The notes below the pieces were generated by a model, which was given only the letters and a program-made list of their open reading frames with translations, made no database searches and was not told where the DNA came from. The translations under genes were made by a program, and so were the position numbers. A DNA stretch of 64,000 nucleotides from Thalassospira profundimaris WP0211 (GTDB lineage: Bacteria; Pseudomonadota; Alphaproteobacteria; Rhodospirillales; Thalassospiraceae), in contig NZ_AMRN01000011.1 of assembly GCF_000300275.1 (NCBI RefSeq), positions 62,001 through 126,000 of the forward strand, written 5' to 3'. Positions 44,050 through 52,163 of this stretch are shown here, piece after piece. The stretch's first letter is position 1. The number at the start of each line of letters is the position of its first letter.

Positions 44050-45612
44050 ATGAAAAAAGCGATCTTGCGGGCGGGTTTTGCGCTCGCTGGCCTGGGACTA
44101 TTGTCCGGGTGCGTTACCGAGCGTCAGGAATTCACTGAAAACCTGCAGCTTTATGGCAGCAATCCCTATATCGAAGCACCGCACGTCAAGGATCTTGAGC
44201 AACGCATCCGGAACGTTACCCTGGCCGAACGGATTATTGGCCCGGAGTTTCAGACCAAGTTTGATCCGCGCAACAAGGCCATCCTTGATAACTTCAGGGA
44301 CAGTTACAATCATGCGGAACTTGTCGCCAACATGGCACTGACCCGCATCGAGTTTGATACTGCGGTTGCCAGCACCTATCCGGTAATTGGCAGCGAAACC
44401 GGGTGCGAGGTCGCAAACAAGGACGCCTATTTCTATAACAATGACGACGAGCCGACCTCCTTTGACTGGGAGTTTGTTCGTGGGACCTGTGAGGACGGGC
44501 TGGCGCACGGCATTGGCGAACTGCGTGCAGCGCAATCGGATGCCCGTTTTGTTGGCGAGTTTGATCGTGGCGTGATGATCGATGGGCTGTTCACCATGAA
44601 GCGTGAAGATGGCCGCTCGGTAACACAGATCGGTGGTGTTCCGGGTGAAACCCATACTGCGCGGTTCCTGACCACCCAAACGCACCCGAATGGGTATCAA
44701 TGGCACCTTTATGGTGACTTCAATAACAAAGGCCAGTTTGATGGCTTTGCTATCAATATCTGGGGCTACACCAACCTTTTGCACGTCTATGAGGCCGGAC
44801 AGTTCGTCACCGATAAACTGAACGGCTTTGGTGCGCGCCAGGTAGAACGTGATTACGGCGATGGATCAGCCTGGCACGTCTGGATCGGCTTTTATAGCGA
44901 TGACACGCTTAACGGCTGGGGCGCGTGGACCAATACATATAACGCGTCAACGGTTGGCCTTTGGAAGGACGGATCGCTAAACGGGATCGGTTATGCATCT
45001 GACACCAACTATAATGATGGCTCGCATCGGTTTGATGTCGGGAACTATGTTGATGGCGATGCTCATGGCCCGTTCAAAACCACGGAACACGGCATGTTCG
45101 GCGAAGGTGAAGTCGTTTTGCATTACGACCATGGTTCACGCGTTTATGACGAAAGCGGCGATTTCGACTTCGGCCAAATGATTGCCCTGACGGCGGGTGC
45201 TGTTGCCATCGGCTCCGCCGATATTGATGCGACATCCATGGCGGAAATCGGCGGTGCGTTTGCAGCAGACGTCCTTGGTGATACGGGTGGTAGCAATATG
45301 CAAAGCCTGCAAAGTGCCTATAACTCCCGACTGGCAAATATACAGTCTTCCGGCACCGGAAGCGGCGGCACTGACGGCAGTTCCGGCGGCACCAGCGCCG
45401 CTGCAGGTGAAAAACTCAACGAGTTTGATACCACAATCACCTGCCCAGATACCGGTGTTACCAGCGATATCACCATCCCCTATCGCACGGAGGCTTGCCG
45501 GGTCGCGGCCCTTGATTTCGCCAAGACCTTTTCGTGCAACAAGACCGATCAGGATCGCGTTATTCAAAACTGCCAAAGTGCCTGCGGCCATCCGCAGTGC
45601 CTGCAGCAATAA
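44050..45612 (+). CDS. MORN-repeat lipoprotein with cysteine-rich tail
   Basis: The 520-residue protein starts at ATG 44050 with a lipoprotein signal (MKKAILRAGFALAGLGLLSGC, Cys at 21). The middle holds MORN-like repeats, for example GLAHGIGELRAA, GQFDGFAINIWGY, DKLNGFGARQVERDYGDG, DTLNGWGAWTN and GSLNGIGYASDTNYNDG. A Gly/Ser linker follows, then a tail with six Cys that could form three disulfides. I do not recognise a named family. It is probably an envelope protein; MORN repeats often bind lipid or polymer. The preceding 195 bases show no gene. Confidence 0.85.
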   Translation: MKKAILRAGFALAGLGLLSGCVTERQEFTENLQLYGSNPYIEAPHVKDLEQRIRNVTLAERIIGPEFQTKFDPRNKAILDNFRDSYNHAELVANMALTRIEFDTAVASTYPVIGSETGCEVANKDAYFYNNDDEPTSFDWEFVRGTCEDGLAHGIGELRAAQSDARFVGEFDRGVMIDGLFTMKREDGRSVTQIGGVPGETHTARFLTTQTHPNGYQWHLYGDFNNKGQFDGFAINIWGYTNLLHVYEAGQFVTDKLNGFGARQVERDYGDGSAWHVWIGFYSDDTLNGWGAWTNTYNASTVGLWKDGSLNGIGYASDTNYNDGSHRFDVGNYVDGDAHGPFKTTEHGMFGEGEVVLHYDHGSRVYDESGDFDFGQMIALTAGAVAIGSADIDATSMAEIGGAFAADVLGDTGGSNMQSLQSAYNSRLANIQSSGTGSGGTDGSSGGTSAAAGEKLNEFDTTITCPDTGVTSDITIPYRTEACRVAALDFAKTFSCNKTDQDRVIQNCQSACGHPQCLQQ

Positions 45613-45643
45613 CGCAGCAATCGACTTAATCTGCTGATCGACA

Positions 45644-45680
45644 CAAACACCCCTGCTGAGCTCTCAGCAGGGGTGTTTTG
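45644..45680 (+). terminator. terminator after MORN lipoprotein gene
   Basis: ACACCCCTGCTGAG (45647-45660) pairs perfectly with CTCAGCAGGGGTGT (45663-45676), followed by TTTTG. Confidence 0.92.
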
Positions 45681-45772
45681 CTTTGGCCGCATTTGCAATG
45701 CAGCATGGTCTGTGCCTTAATAGCCATCTTCTAGATTTAAAAAATCCAAGAATAAAAACAGCGAGGTGAGCC

Positions 45773-46444
45773 ATGACGGGTGCCAGTGATGGCAATTCCA
45801 GCAGTGTCGGATATTCTGACAGCGCATCTGACCTGACGCGTATGACCGATGCCGGGCCGGACGCCCTTGCCGCCTATTACGACAATTGGGCTGGCAGCTA
45901 TGATGCAGACTTGCCCAAGATGGGCTATGAAGCGCCCAAGCGGGCGGCGGCCATCATGGTTGAACAAGGGGTGCCGTTTGATGCGCCGATCCTTGATGCC
46001 GGATGTGGCACCGGGTTGGCCGGGCTTGAGCTTGCAAAGGCTGGATATACCGATATTACCGGCATCGATCTGTCGCTGGAATCCCTACAGGCGGCCGAGG
46101 CCAAAGACGTTTACCGCCACCTTAAAAAACGCGACATGAACAAGACGCTGGCCTTTGGCGACAATGGTTTTGCGGCTGTCCAGTGCATTGGCACACTGAC
46201 CTATGTGCGTGAAATCAAGCAGCTGTTTTCCGAGTTCTGCCGTGTGGTTAAACGCGGCGGGATTGTCTGCTTTACCCAGCGCAGCGATCTGTATGACGAT
46301 GCCTTCACCAAGGCCATTCAGGCGACCGCCAAGGCCAAGAAGTGGGAGCTGATTTCCCATTCAGAGCCAATGCCCTACCTGCCCAACCACGAAGATTTCG
46401 CCGACAAGAAGCACATTTTCTATGATGTGTACCGGGTGAAGTAA
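45773..46444 (+). CDS. class I SAM-dependent methyltransferase
   Basis: A 223-residue Rossmann methyltransferase with motif I PILDAGCGTGLAGLELAKAGY, acidic GIDLSLESLQAAEAK and post-I FGDNGFAAVQCIGTLTYV. The layout resembles the Williams-Beuren-27-like group. It is alone between two terminator-like regions, with AGGTGAG before ATG. Substrate unknown. Confidence 0.88.
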   Translation: MTGASDGNSSSVGYSDSASDLTRMTDAGPDALAAYYDNWAGSYDADLPKMGYEAPKRAAAIMVEQGVPFDAPILDAGCGTGLAGLELAKAGYTDITGIDLSLESLQAAEAKDVYRHLKKRDMNKTLAFGDNGFAAVQCIGTLTYVREIKQLFSEFCRVVKRGGIVCFTQRSDLYDDAFTKAIQATAKAKKWELISHSEPMPYLPNHEDFADKKHIFYDVYRVK

Positions 46445-46474
46445 CCCTGCGATTGGGGTTTTACGCCTGCCCAC

Positions 46475-46666
46475 CTAGTGGCAATGAACCGTGCCCGCCT
46501 TGCGATCCATGTGGCAGCACTGACCGGGTGGGGAGCTTTTGCGACAGCCACCGCCATGCTCAATCGACTGGTCCACAGTCACCGGCTGTGCGTTTGTCGG
46601 TTCTGGCATAACCGCCAGGCCGAGTGCAAACGGCATGACTGCGGCAATCATCAGAACTGTTTTCAT
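46475..46666 (-). CDS. small secreted Cys/His-rich protein
   Basis: A 63-residue protein with a strong GGGAGGA ribosome site and a signal peptide (MKTVLMIAAVMPFALGLAVM, cleavage near TNA-QP). The mature part is only about 37 residues and ends GGGCRKSSPPGQCCHMDRKAGTVHCH, with four Cys and three His, a likely metal or disulfide site. No named family is recognised. The ribosome site and signal peptide make it more credible than most short frames. Confidence 0.7.
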   Translation of the reverse strand: MKTVLMIAAVMPFALGLAVMPEPTNAQPVTVDQSIEHGGGCRKSSPPGQCCHMDRKAGTVHCH

Positions 46667-46747
46667 CGTTATCCTCCCTGTTTATCCCGTGATCATAGCA
46701 TCCTCACGCGGCAGAAATACTAGCTTTAAGGGCAGGTTAAAAACATA

Positions 46748-46789
46748 GTTGACAGTATCAACCATTTTCATATAGTTGATACTGTCAAC
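46748..46789 (+). promoter_or_regulatory. promoter with twin GTTGA-N5-TCAAC operators
   Basis: TTGACA (46749-46754) and TATAGT (46771-46776) are 16 bases apart, a good sigma-70 type promoter. GTTGACAGTATCAAC (46748-46762) overlaps the -35 box, and its exact reverse complement (46775-46789) overlaps the -10 and start region. Each copy is itself an inverted GTTGA-N5-TCAAC. This fits repression by the MarR protein encoded two genes downstream. Confidence 0.82.
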
Positions 46790-46912
46790 CATTTAAGGAT
46801 CGCGTCTGCACCCCATAAGCGCCCCACGCTTTGCCGACGCGACACCAAGGCGACATGCCGTGCCTGAAACCAAGGCTCCTTCGCGCACACCATTTGATAA
46901 AGAGACTGCCCC

Positions 46913-48334
46913 ATGCCGATCCCTCATATCCCCCGACTTAAGATATCACCCGAAGTGCATCCCGATGGGCTGCCGGGACCACGGCGCATTTATGCGGCAC
47001 TGGCGCTTTTGATCACAATCATGATGGCGGTGCTTGATGGCACGATCATGAATGTCGCCCTGCCCGCCATCGCCCATGATCAGGGCGCAACACCGGCCCA
47101 CGCGATCTGGGTGATTACGGCGTATCAGTTGGCCATCGTGGTGGCCCTGTTGCCGTTTGCAGCCCTTGGCGAAGCCATCGGGTTTCGCAAGGTTTACCTG
47201 AGTGGGGTTGCCCTGTTCGGGGTGGCATCCGCCCTGTGTGCGATGGCCCCGACGATCGAGCTTCTGACGGCAGCCCGCGTGTTACAGGGCCTTGGCGCGG
47301 CTGCGATCATGAGCATCAATGCCGCCATCATGCGACATGTTTTCCCGCATGCGAAACTCGGCCAGGCGATTGGCTGGATCGCAATGACGGTGTCGGTTTC
47401 GGCCGCCGCCGGGCCCAGTATTGCATCGGCTATCATGGCGGTTGCCAGCTGGCACTGGCTGTTTTTGATCAATCTGCCGATGTCGGTTCTGGCGGTTGTG
47501 ATCGGCTATTTCAGCCTGCCTTTCAATGCACCAAGCCGGGCCCGGTTTGATTTCATCAGTGCGTTTTTGAACGTTCTTACCTTTGGCGGGCTTGTCGCGG
47601 CGCTTGGCAATATGGGCATTGAAAGCAACCCGACCCTGATCGGTGCACAATTTGCCGTATCGTTTGTTGCCGGTGTCTTTCTGGTGCATCGCCAATTGTC
47701 GCGCACGCGTCCGATGCTGCCGCTTGATCTGTTGAAAATTCCGGTCTTTGCCTGCTCTATCGGGTCCTCTGTCACCGGTTTTTGTGCGCAGATGATTGCG
47801 TTCGTCACCCTGCCGTTCTATTTCCACGATGTGTTGGGACAAAGTGCCACCATGACCGGTCTTTTGATGACGCCATGGCCGGTGGCGACCGCGATCATCG
47901 CCCCGATTGCCGGGCGGTTGGCCGACAGGTTTTCGCCGATCCGCCTGACCGGGATTGGCATGGCGGTCTTTGCCATCGGGCTTTATGGCACAACGCTTGC
48001 CGCCGATGCCGGTGGCTTGGCGCCGATCATTGCCGCCCTTGCGCTTTGTGGTGCCGGATTTGGTCTGTTTCAGGCGCCCAATAACCGCCTGATGCTGACC
48101 AGTGCGCCGCGTGAACGTTCTGGCGGGGCCAGCGGGCTTTTGTCGACTGCGCGCCTGACCGGCCAGTCGGTTGGTGCGGCCCTTGCCGCCATTCTGATTG
48201 GTACCGGTGGCGGCTTTGACCTTGCGACCATCATGCTGGTTGCCAGTGGCTCGGCCGTTATTTCCGCCATCATTTGCGAAGGACGCCGCCATGCCCTTCG
48301 TTCCGGCTTGATTGCCAGCCCGGCTGGCGTGTGA
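46913..48334 (+). CDS. MFS drug/proton antiporter, DHA2-like (14 helices)
   Basis: This 473-residue protein has about fourteen hydrophobic segments and MFS signatures LDGTIMNVALPAIAHDQGA (DHA2-type motif D1), ARVLQGLGAAAIMSINAAIMRH and GRLADRFSPIRLTGIG. It probably exports drugs, or siderophore-like compounds given the siderophore-interacting protein in the same operon. It is the first gene after the operator-covered promoter and is followed closely by marR. Confidence 0.9.
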   Translation: MPIPHIPRLKISPEVHPDGLPGPRRIYAALALLITIMMAVLDGTIMNVALPAIAHDQGATPAHAIWVITAYQLAIVVALLPFAALGEAIGFRKVYLSGVALFGVASALCAMAPTIELLTAARVLQGLGAAAIMSINAAIMRHVFPHAKLGQAIGWIAMTVSVSAAAGPSIASAIMAVASWHWLFLINLPMSVLAVVIGYFSLPFNAPSRARFDFISAFLNVLTFGGLVAALGNMGIESNPTLIGAQFAVSFVAGVFLVHRQLSRTRPMLPLDLLKIPVFACSIGSSVTGFCAQMIAFVTLPFYFHDVLGQSATMTGLLMTPWPVATAIIAPIAGRLADRFSPIRLTGIGMAVFAIGLYGTTLAADAGGLAPIIAALALCGAGFGLFQAPNNRLMLTSAPRERSGGASGLLSTARLTGQSVGAALAAILIGTGGGFDLATIMLVASGSAVISAIICEGRRHALRSGLIASPAGV

Positions 48335-48350
48335 GGAAGATACGATTGTC

Positions 48351-48854
48351 ATGACCGAAGAAGATCAGGTCCACGTCCCGGGTGAAACCCTGCATCGGTT
48401 GGTGCATGCCTATAAACGCAGACTGATGCATGCGATGCAGGCAGCCGACATGCCGATGCCGATCTCGCACAAGCGGGTGATGAAATGGATTGTCAAAATC
48501 CCCGGCATCACCGCCCAACAAATGGCCGAAAAATCCGGTCAGGACAAAGGCCGGATCACGCGGCTGTTGAAAGAACTTGAAAATGACGGGCTGATTGAAC
48601 GCCGCCCGCACCCCGAAGATCGACGAAGCCAAACCCTGCATTTGACGGCCGCCGGCAGCGCAAAAATGGAAGATTTCCGCGCTGTTGAAAAAGAAGTCAG
48701 ATCACGCATGACCAGCGGCCTTACGCCACAGCAGATCCATGATTTTGTCGAGATCGCCAATCTGATGTCCGACAATCTGGAAACCCACAAATGCAAGAAA
48801 CTGGACTTTGCGGGCGACAGCCCAAATGACCAAGGACTTGGGACCAAGGAGTGA
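48351..48854 (+). CDS. MarR family transcriptional regulator
   Basis: The 167-residue protein has the winged helix MKWIVKIPGITAQQMAEKSGQDKGRITRLLKELENDGLIERRPHPEDRRSQTLHLTAAG, the classical MarR DNA-binding unit with the DRR wing. It lies between the MFS and siderophore-protein genes, 16 bases after the first. It likely represses its own operon through the twin sites at 46748-46789. The ligand is unknown. Confidence 0.92.
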   Translation: MTEEDQVHVPGETLHRLVHAYKRRLMHAMQAADMPMPISHKRVMKWIVKIPGITAQQMAEKSGQDKGRITRLLKELENDGLIERRPHPEDRRSQTLHLTAAGSAKMEDFRAVEKEVRSRMTSGLTPQQIHDFVEIANLMSDNLETHKCKKLDFAGDSPNDQGLGTKE

Positions 48855-48858
48855 AGAA

Positions 48859-49668
48859 ATGAGCAAACCTTCCCAACGCGATCTGACCGTGATCAGAAAG
48901 GGATACGTCACCCCCAATATGCTGCGTGTCACCCTTGGCGGTGACGGCATGAAGGACTTTCCAGAGGATCAGGAAAGTGCCTATGTCAAACTGATGTTTC
49001 CGATTGAAGGCGACGACAAGGGCCGCGTTTTGCGCCGGACCTATACCGTGCGCCACGACCGCATGACCGATCAGGGCCGCGAGATCGATATCGATTTCGT
49101 CATGCATGGTGCTGGTGATGATGATGATGATGATGATGGCGCAGACAGTCATGACCATGGTGGCCCCGCCTCGAACTGGGCGGTCAATTGCCAGCCCGGC
49201 GATGTGATTACCATCGGTGGCCCCGGCCCGAAAAAGCTTGTTGATCCGACGGCTGACTGGTTCCTGATTGTTGGCGATATGACGGCCTTGCCCGCCGTAT
49301 CGGTCAATCTGGAAACCCTGCCCGATAACGCACGCGGCTATGCCGTGATCGAAGTCCGGTCCGAGGCCGACATGCAGGATTTGAAAAAGCCCGACAACAT
49401 CACAATCGAATGGGTGATCAATCCGCGTCCGGGCGAACAAAACACGGTGCTGAGTGATGTGGTCAAACGCATCCCCTGGCACACCGATGGTCGGCTTTCG
49501 GTCTGGGCGGCGTGCGAATTTACCTCCATGCGCGAACTGCGCAGCTACTTCCGCGATGAACGCGGCCTTGGCAAGGATGATCTTTATATTTCAAGCTATT
49601 GGAAGCTTGGCATGAATGAAGACACCCACAAGGTCATCAAGTCCGAGGATGCCAAAACGGCGGCCTGA
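48859..49668 (+). CDS. siderophore-interacting protein (ferric-chelate reductase)
   Basis: From ATG 48859 (AAGGAG upstream) the protein is 269 residues. It has the FAD-binding RRTYTVRHDR motif, IDIDFVMHG, the SIP-specific GDVITIGGPGPKKL and ADWFLIVGDMTALPAVSVNLETLP, plus the C-terminal WAACEFTSMRELRSYFRDERGLGKDDLYISSYWKLG. Such ViuB-like flavoproteins reduce ferric siderophores with NAD(P)H. A run of seven Asp followed by GADSHDHGG sits in the loop that normally reads HGxxGPASxWA, encoded by a GAT repeat at about 49114-49136. Confidence 0.93.
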   Translation: MSKPSQRDLTVIRKGYVTPNMLRVTLGGDGMKDFPEDQESAYVKLMFPIEGDDKGRVLRRTYTVRHDRMTDQGREIDIDFVMHGAGDDDDDDDGADSHDHGGPASNWAVNCQPGDVITIGGPGPKKLVDPTADWFLIVGDMTALPAVSVNLETLPDNARGYAVIEVRSEADMQDLKKPDNITIEWVINPRPGEQNTVLSDVVKRIPWHTDGRLSVWAACEFTSMRELRSYFRDERGLGKDDLYISSYWKLGMNEDTHKVIKSEDAKTAA

Positions 49669-49696
49669 TCGGCACACGACGCAATCGAACAAACAT

Positions 49697-49724
49697 TTCG
49701 GGCCCCTTTGCGGGGCCCGTTTGC
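49697..49724. terminator. terminator
   Basis: CGGGCCCC (49699-49706) pairs with GGGGCCCG (49712-49719), then TTT. It is between the convergent siderophore-protein and membrane-protein genes. Confidence 0.82.
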
Positions 49725-49746
49725 GTTTGGCGATTGATCGAGCTGA

Positions 49747-50406
49747 TCAGGCATATTGCGCATGCAGGCGCGCCATGCGTCTGCGCGCGAAAAATCCGGC
49801 ATGCTGGGTTGTCTGAACCATTTCCGGGTGCAACTGTCCATCCTCGTCACAGACAAAGGCCCGGCTGGCACCGATCACGCCCTTTTCCGAGCTATAGACC
49901 GCAATGACGATGATTTCGATGCGGCACTTGCCTTCGCCGACTGCAGTATCAGGATCATTACCTGTGTCTTTATCGCTGGCGCGGGCCTGATGCGTAATCC
50001 GCCGCATCAGGTTTTGCAGCGCGCCCAGTTCGATGCATCTGCCGGATTCAAGCGGGCCTTGCACTGTCAGTTCCTCAAGACGGGCGGCATGGGCCGATTT
50101 ACTGCCCTGATCGGTCTGGAAATCCACTTCCGGATCGCTGTCTGTGACCTGCTCACACACCTGATGCGTTTCATCGCCAATACAGACAAGCACCTTGTCG
50201 ATATGGATGGCTTCCTGGCTCATATTGCTGATCAGAAAGCGCGCCTTGTCCGAATTGCCAAGCATCTGGTTGATGACGATTTTCGGACGTCTGACACGGC
50301 GATAGCTTTGAAACAGCAATTGCGCATAGAAAATCCACACCATCAATGTTGCGATGCTGACCCCGACCTGAAGCAAGGTCGCGTGTTGTTCAATCCATGA
50401 ACCCAT
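49747..50406 (-). CDS. hypothetical protein with N-terminal membrane helix
   Basis: This 219-residue protein has one membrane segment near the N-terminus (LLQVGVSIATLMVWIFYAQLLF), followed by a soluble domain with IVINQMLGNSDKARFLISNMSQEAIHIDKVLVCIGD and GKCRIEIIVIAVYSSEKGVIGASRAFVCDEDG, a beta-rich pattern. I do not recognise the family. AGGGGG precedes the ATG. It is isolated between terminators. Confidence 0.8.
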   Translation of the reverse strand: MGSWIEQHATLLQVGVSIATLMVWIFYAQLLFQSYRRVRRPKIVINQMLGNSDKARFLISNMSQEAIHIDKVLVCIGDETHQVCEQVTDSDPEVDFQTDQGSKSAHAARLEELTVQGPLESGRCIELGALQNLMRRITHQARASDKDTGNDPDTAVGEGKCRIEIIVIAVYSSEKGVIGASRAFVCDEDGQLHPEMVQTTQHAGFFARRRMARLHAQYA

Positions 50407-50508
50407 CGGGACCCCCTGAAATCAAAATCGACTTTACGGGCCGAACTCAACGTTGATCCGGCACCATCAACGCAACGTGCCGCCAGCGGTTTTGTTTCAG
50501 GGGGATGC

Positions 50509-50536
50509 AAAACACCCCGGCCAAAGACCGGGGTGC
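50509..50536 (-). terminator. fdhA terminator
   Basis: CACCCCGG (50513-50520) pairs with CCGGGGTG (50528-50535); on the minus strand TTTTG follows. Confidence 0.85.
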
Positions 50537-50563
50537 CAGAGATGCGTTTTGGTGAATGCTTGG

Positions 50564-51760
50564 TCAGGCAGCGACACTGCCATGCGGGTCGATGACGAAT
50601 TTCTTCGCCGCCCCGCCGTCAAAGTCGGCATAGCCTTTTGGTGCCTGATCAAGGTTGATCATCTGCACATTGACCGCCTTGGCGATATCGATCTTTTCAA
50701 ACAGGATCGCCTGCATCAGGTTGCGATGATACTTCATCACCGGGCACTGACCGGTATGGAAGGAATGGGACTTTGCCCAGCCCAGACCGAACCGCATGCT
50801 AAGTGCGCCCACCTTGGCGGCATCATCGACCGCACCGGGATCCTCGGTCACGTACAAGCCCGGAATGCCGATCGAACCACCGGCACGGGTCACCTGCATG
50901 GCAGAGTTCAGAACCGTTGCCGGGGCTTCGTGATTGTGGTTGCAGCCACAGCCATGGGCTTCAAAGCCCACACAATCGACAAAGCAATCCACTTCGCGAT
51001 CATTCAGGATCGCTTCAAGCTGGTCTTCCATCGGCATGTCTTTTTTAAGATCGATGGTTTCACAGCCAAAGCTGCGTGCCTGTGCCAGACGATCATCAAT
51101 CATGTCGCCAACAATCACGCAGGCCGCCCCCAAAAGATGCGCCGATGCCGCCGCCGCAAGGCCAACCGGACCGGCGCCGGCGATATAAACTGTGCTGCCC
51201 GGACCAACACCGGCCGTGACACAGCCATGGAAGCCGGTCGGGAAGATGTCGGACAGAAGCGTCAGATCGCGGATTTTCTCCATCGCCTGATCGGCATCAG
51301 GGAACTTCAACAGGTTGAAGTCGGCATAGGGCACCATGACATATTCGGCCTGTCCGCCGACCCAGCCGCCCATATCGACATAGCCATAAGCCGCACCCGG
51401 ACGTGCCGGGTTTACATTCAGGCAAATGCCCGTCAGGCCGGATTTGCAATTGCGGCAACGCCCGCACGCAATGTTGAACGGCACGGAACACACATCACCG
51501 ACCTTAAGGAACTCGACATCCCGGCCGGTTTCGACAATCACGCCGGTGATTTCATGGCCAAGAACCAGCCCCTCGGGCGCGGTTGTACGGCCGCGCACCA
51601 TGTGCTGGTCACTGCCACAGATATTGGTGGTGATAACTTTCAGGATGACGCCATGGTGGCATTTGCGATTGCCCAGCGCCAATTCCGGAAACGCGATGTT
51701 TTCAATTGCGACTTTTCCCGGACCTTTGAATACAACGCCACGATTTGATGGACTGCTCAT
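50564..51760 (-). CDS. fdhA: glutathione-independent formaldehyde dehydrogenase
   Basis: A 398-residue zinc-dependent medium-chain dehydrogenase. Catalytic zinc ligands are the Cys in NICGSDQH and GHEITG His; structural zinc Cys are in CGRCRNCKSGLTGIC. The segment DCVGFEAHGCGCNHNHEAPATVLNSAMQVTRAGG is specific to the glutathione-independent formaldehyde dehydrogenase group (as in Pseudomonas putida FdhA). It oxidises formaldehyde with tightly bound NAD. The length fits the family. Confidence 0.93.
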   Translation of the reverse strand: MSSPSNRGVVFKGPGKVAIENIAFPELALGNRKCHHGVILKVITTNICGSDQHMVRGRTTAPEGLVLGHEITGVIVETGRDVEFLKVGDVCSVPFNIACGRCRNCKSGLTGICLNVNPARPGAAYGYVDMGGWVGGQAEYVMVPYADFNLLKFPDADQAMEKIRDLTLLSDIFPTGFHGCVTAGVGPGSTVYIAGAGPVGLAAAASAHLLGAACVIVGDMIDDRLAQARSFGCETIDLKKDMPMEDQLEAILNDREVDCFVDCVGFEAHGCGCNHNHEAPATVLNSAMQVTRAGGSIGIPGLYVTEDPGAVDDAAKVGALSMRFGLGWAKSHSFHTGQCPVMKYHRNLMQAILFEKIDIAKAVNVQMINLDQAPKGYADFDGGAAKKFVIDPHGSVAA

Positions 51761-52163
51761 ATTCTGTTTCCTCTTCCCTGATTTGGAGTGTCAGGATTGT
51801 TGTTGATGTCCGGGTCCATGCGATCTTGCGCCGCACCCCTGCCCGAACCGAACCCACCGCGCGTTTTTTGATATTCGCAGTGCAACCAAAACGGTAGGCC
51901 CGCGTTCGCGCCACTGTCAAACGAACTGGGCTGCGCCCCCTAAACTTCCTCTTGTGCTGAGAAGATTTGCGACGATTGGTTGAAATCGGCCTTCGAATGT
52001 TTCCGAGCCCGATCCGTGTTCAGCGCGACCATCCGGAAAATGGCGGGATGCCCTGCCCCGCGTCGCGGCAGTGCACAACGTTGCGATGTATCAAAGTAAT
52101 AGTCGGCCAATCTGGATAGATTAAAAACAACAACGCCCGTCGTGGTCATATGGAGACCGTCCG
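51761..52163. other. 403-base intergenic region, no gene seen
   Basis: This gap between divergent fdhA and the permease gene shows no credible coding frame, hairpin terminator or repeat. It should contain both promoters. The GGAG ribosome site of the permease is at its right end. Confidence 0.5.

Noticed and set aside
49114-49136. Phase-variable repeat in the siderophore-interacting protein
   Set aside because: A trinucleotide repeat changes residue number but not the frame, so it cannot switch expression off.
50453-51748. A 431-codon frame on the plus strand opposite fdhA
   Set aside because: It is antisense to a gene with full formaldehyde dehydrogenase motifs, has no family resemblance and no credible ribosome site.
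51940-52149. A 69-codon minus-strand frame before the permease, considered as a missing ArsR-like regulator
   Set aside because: No helix-turn-helix pattern, metal-binding Cys or ribosome site.
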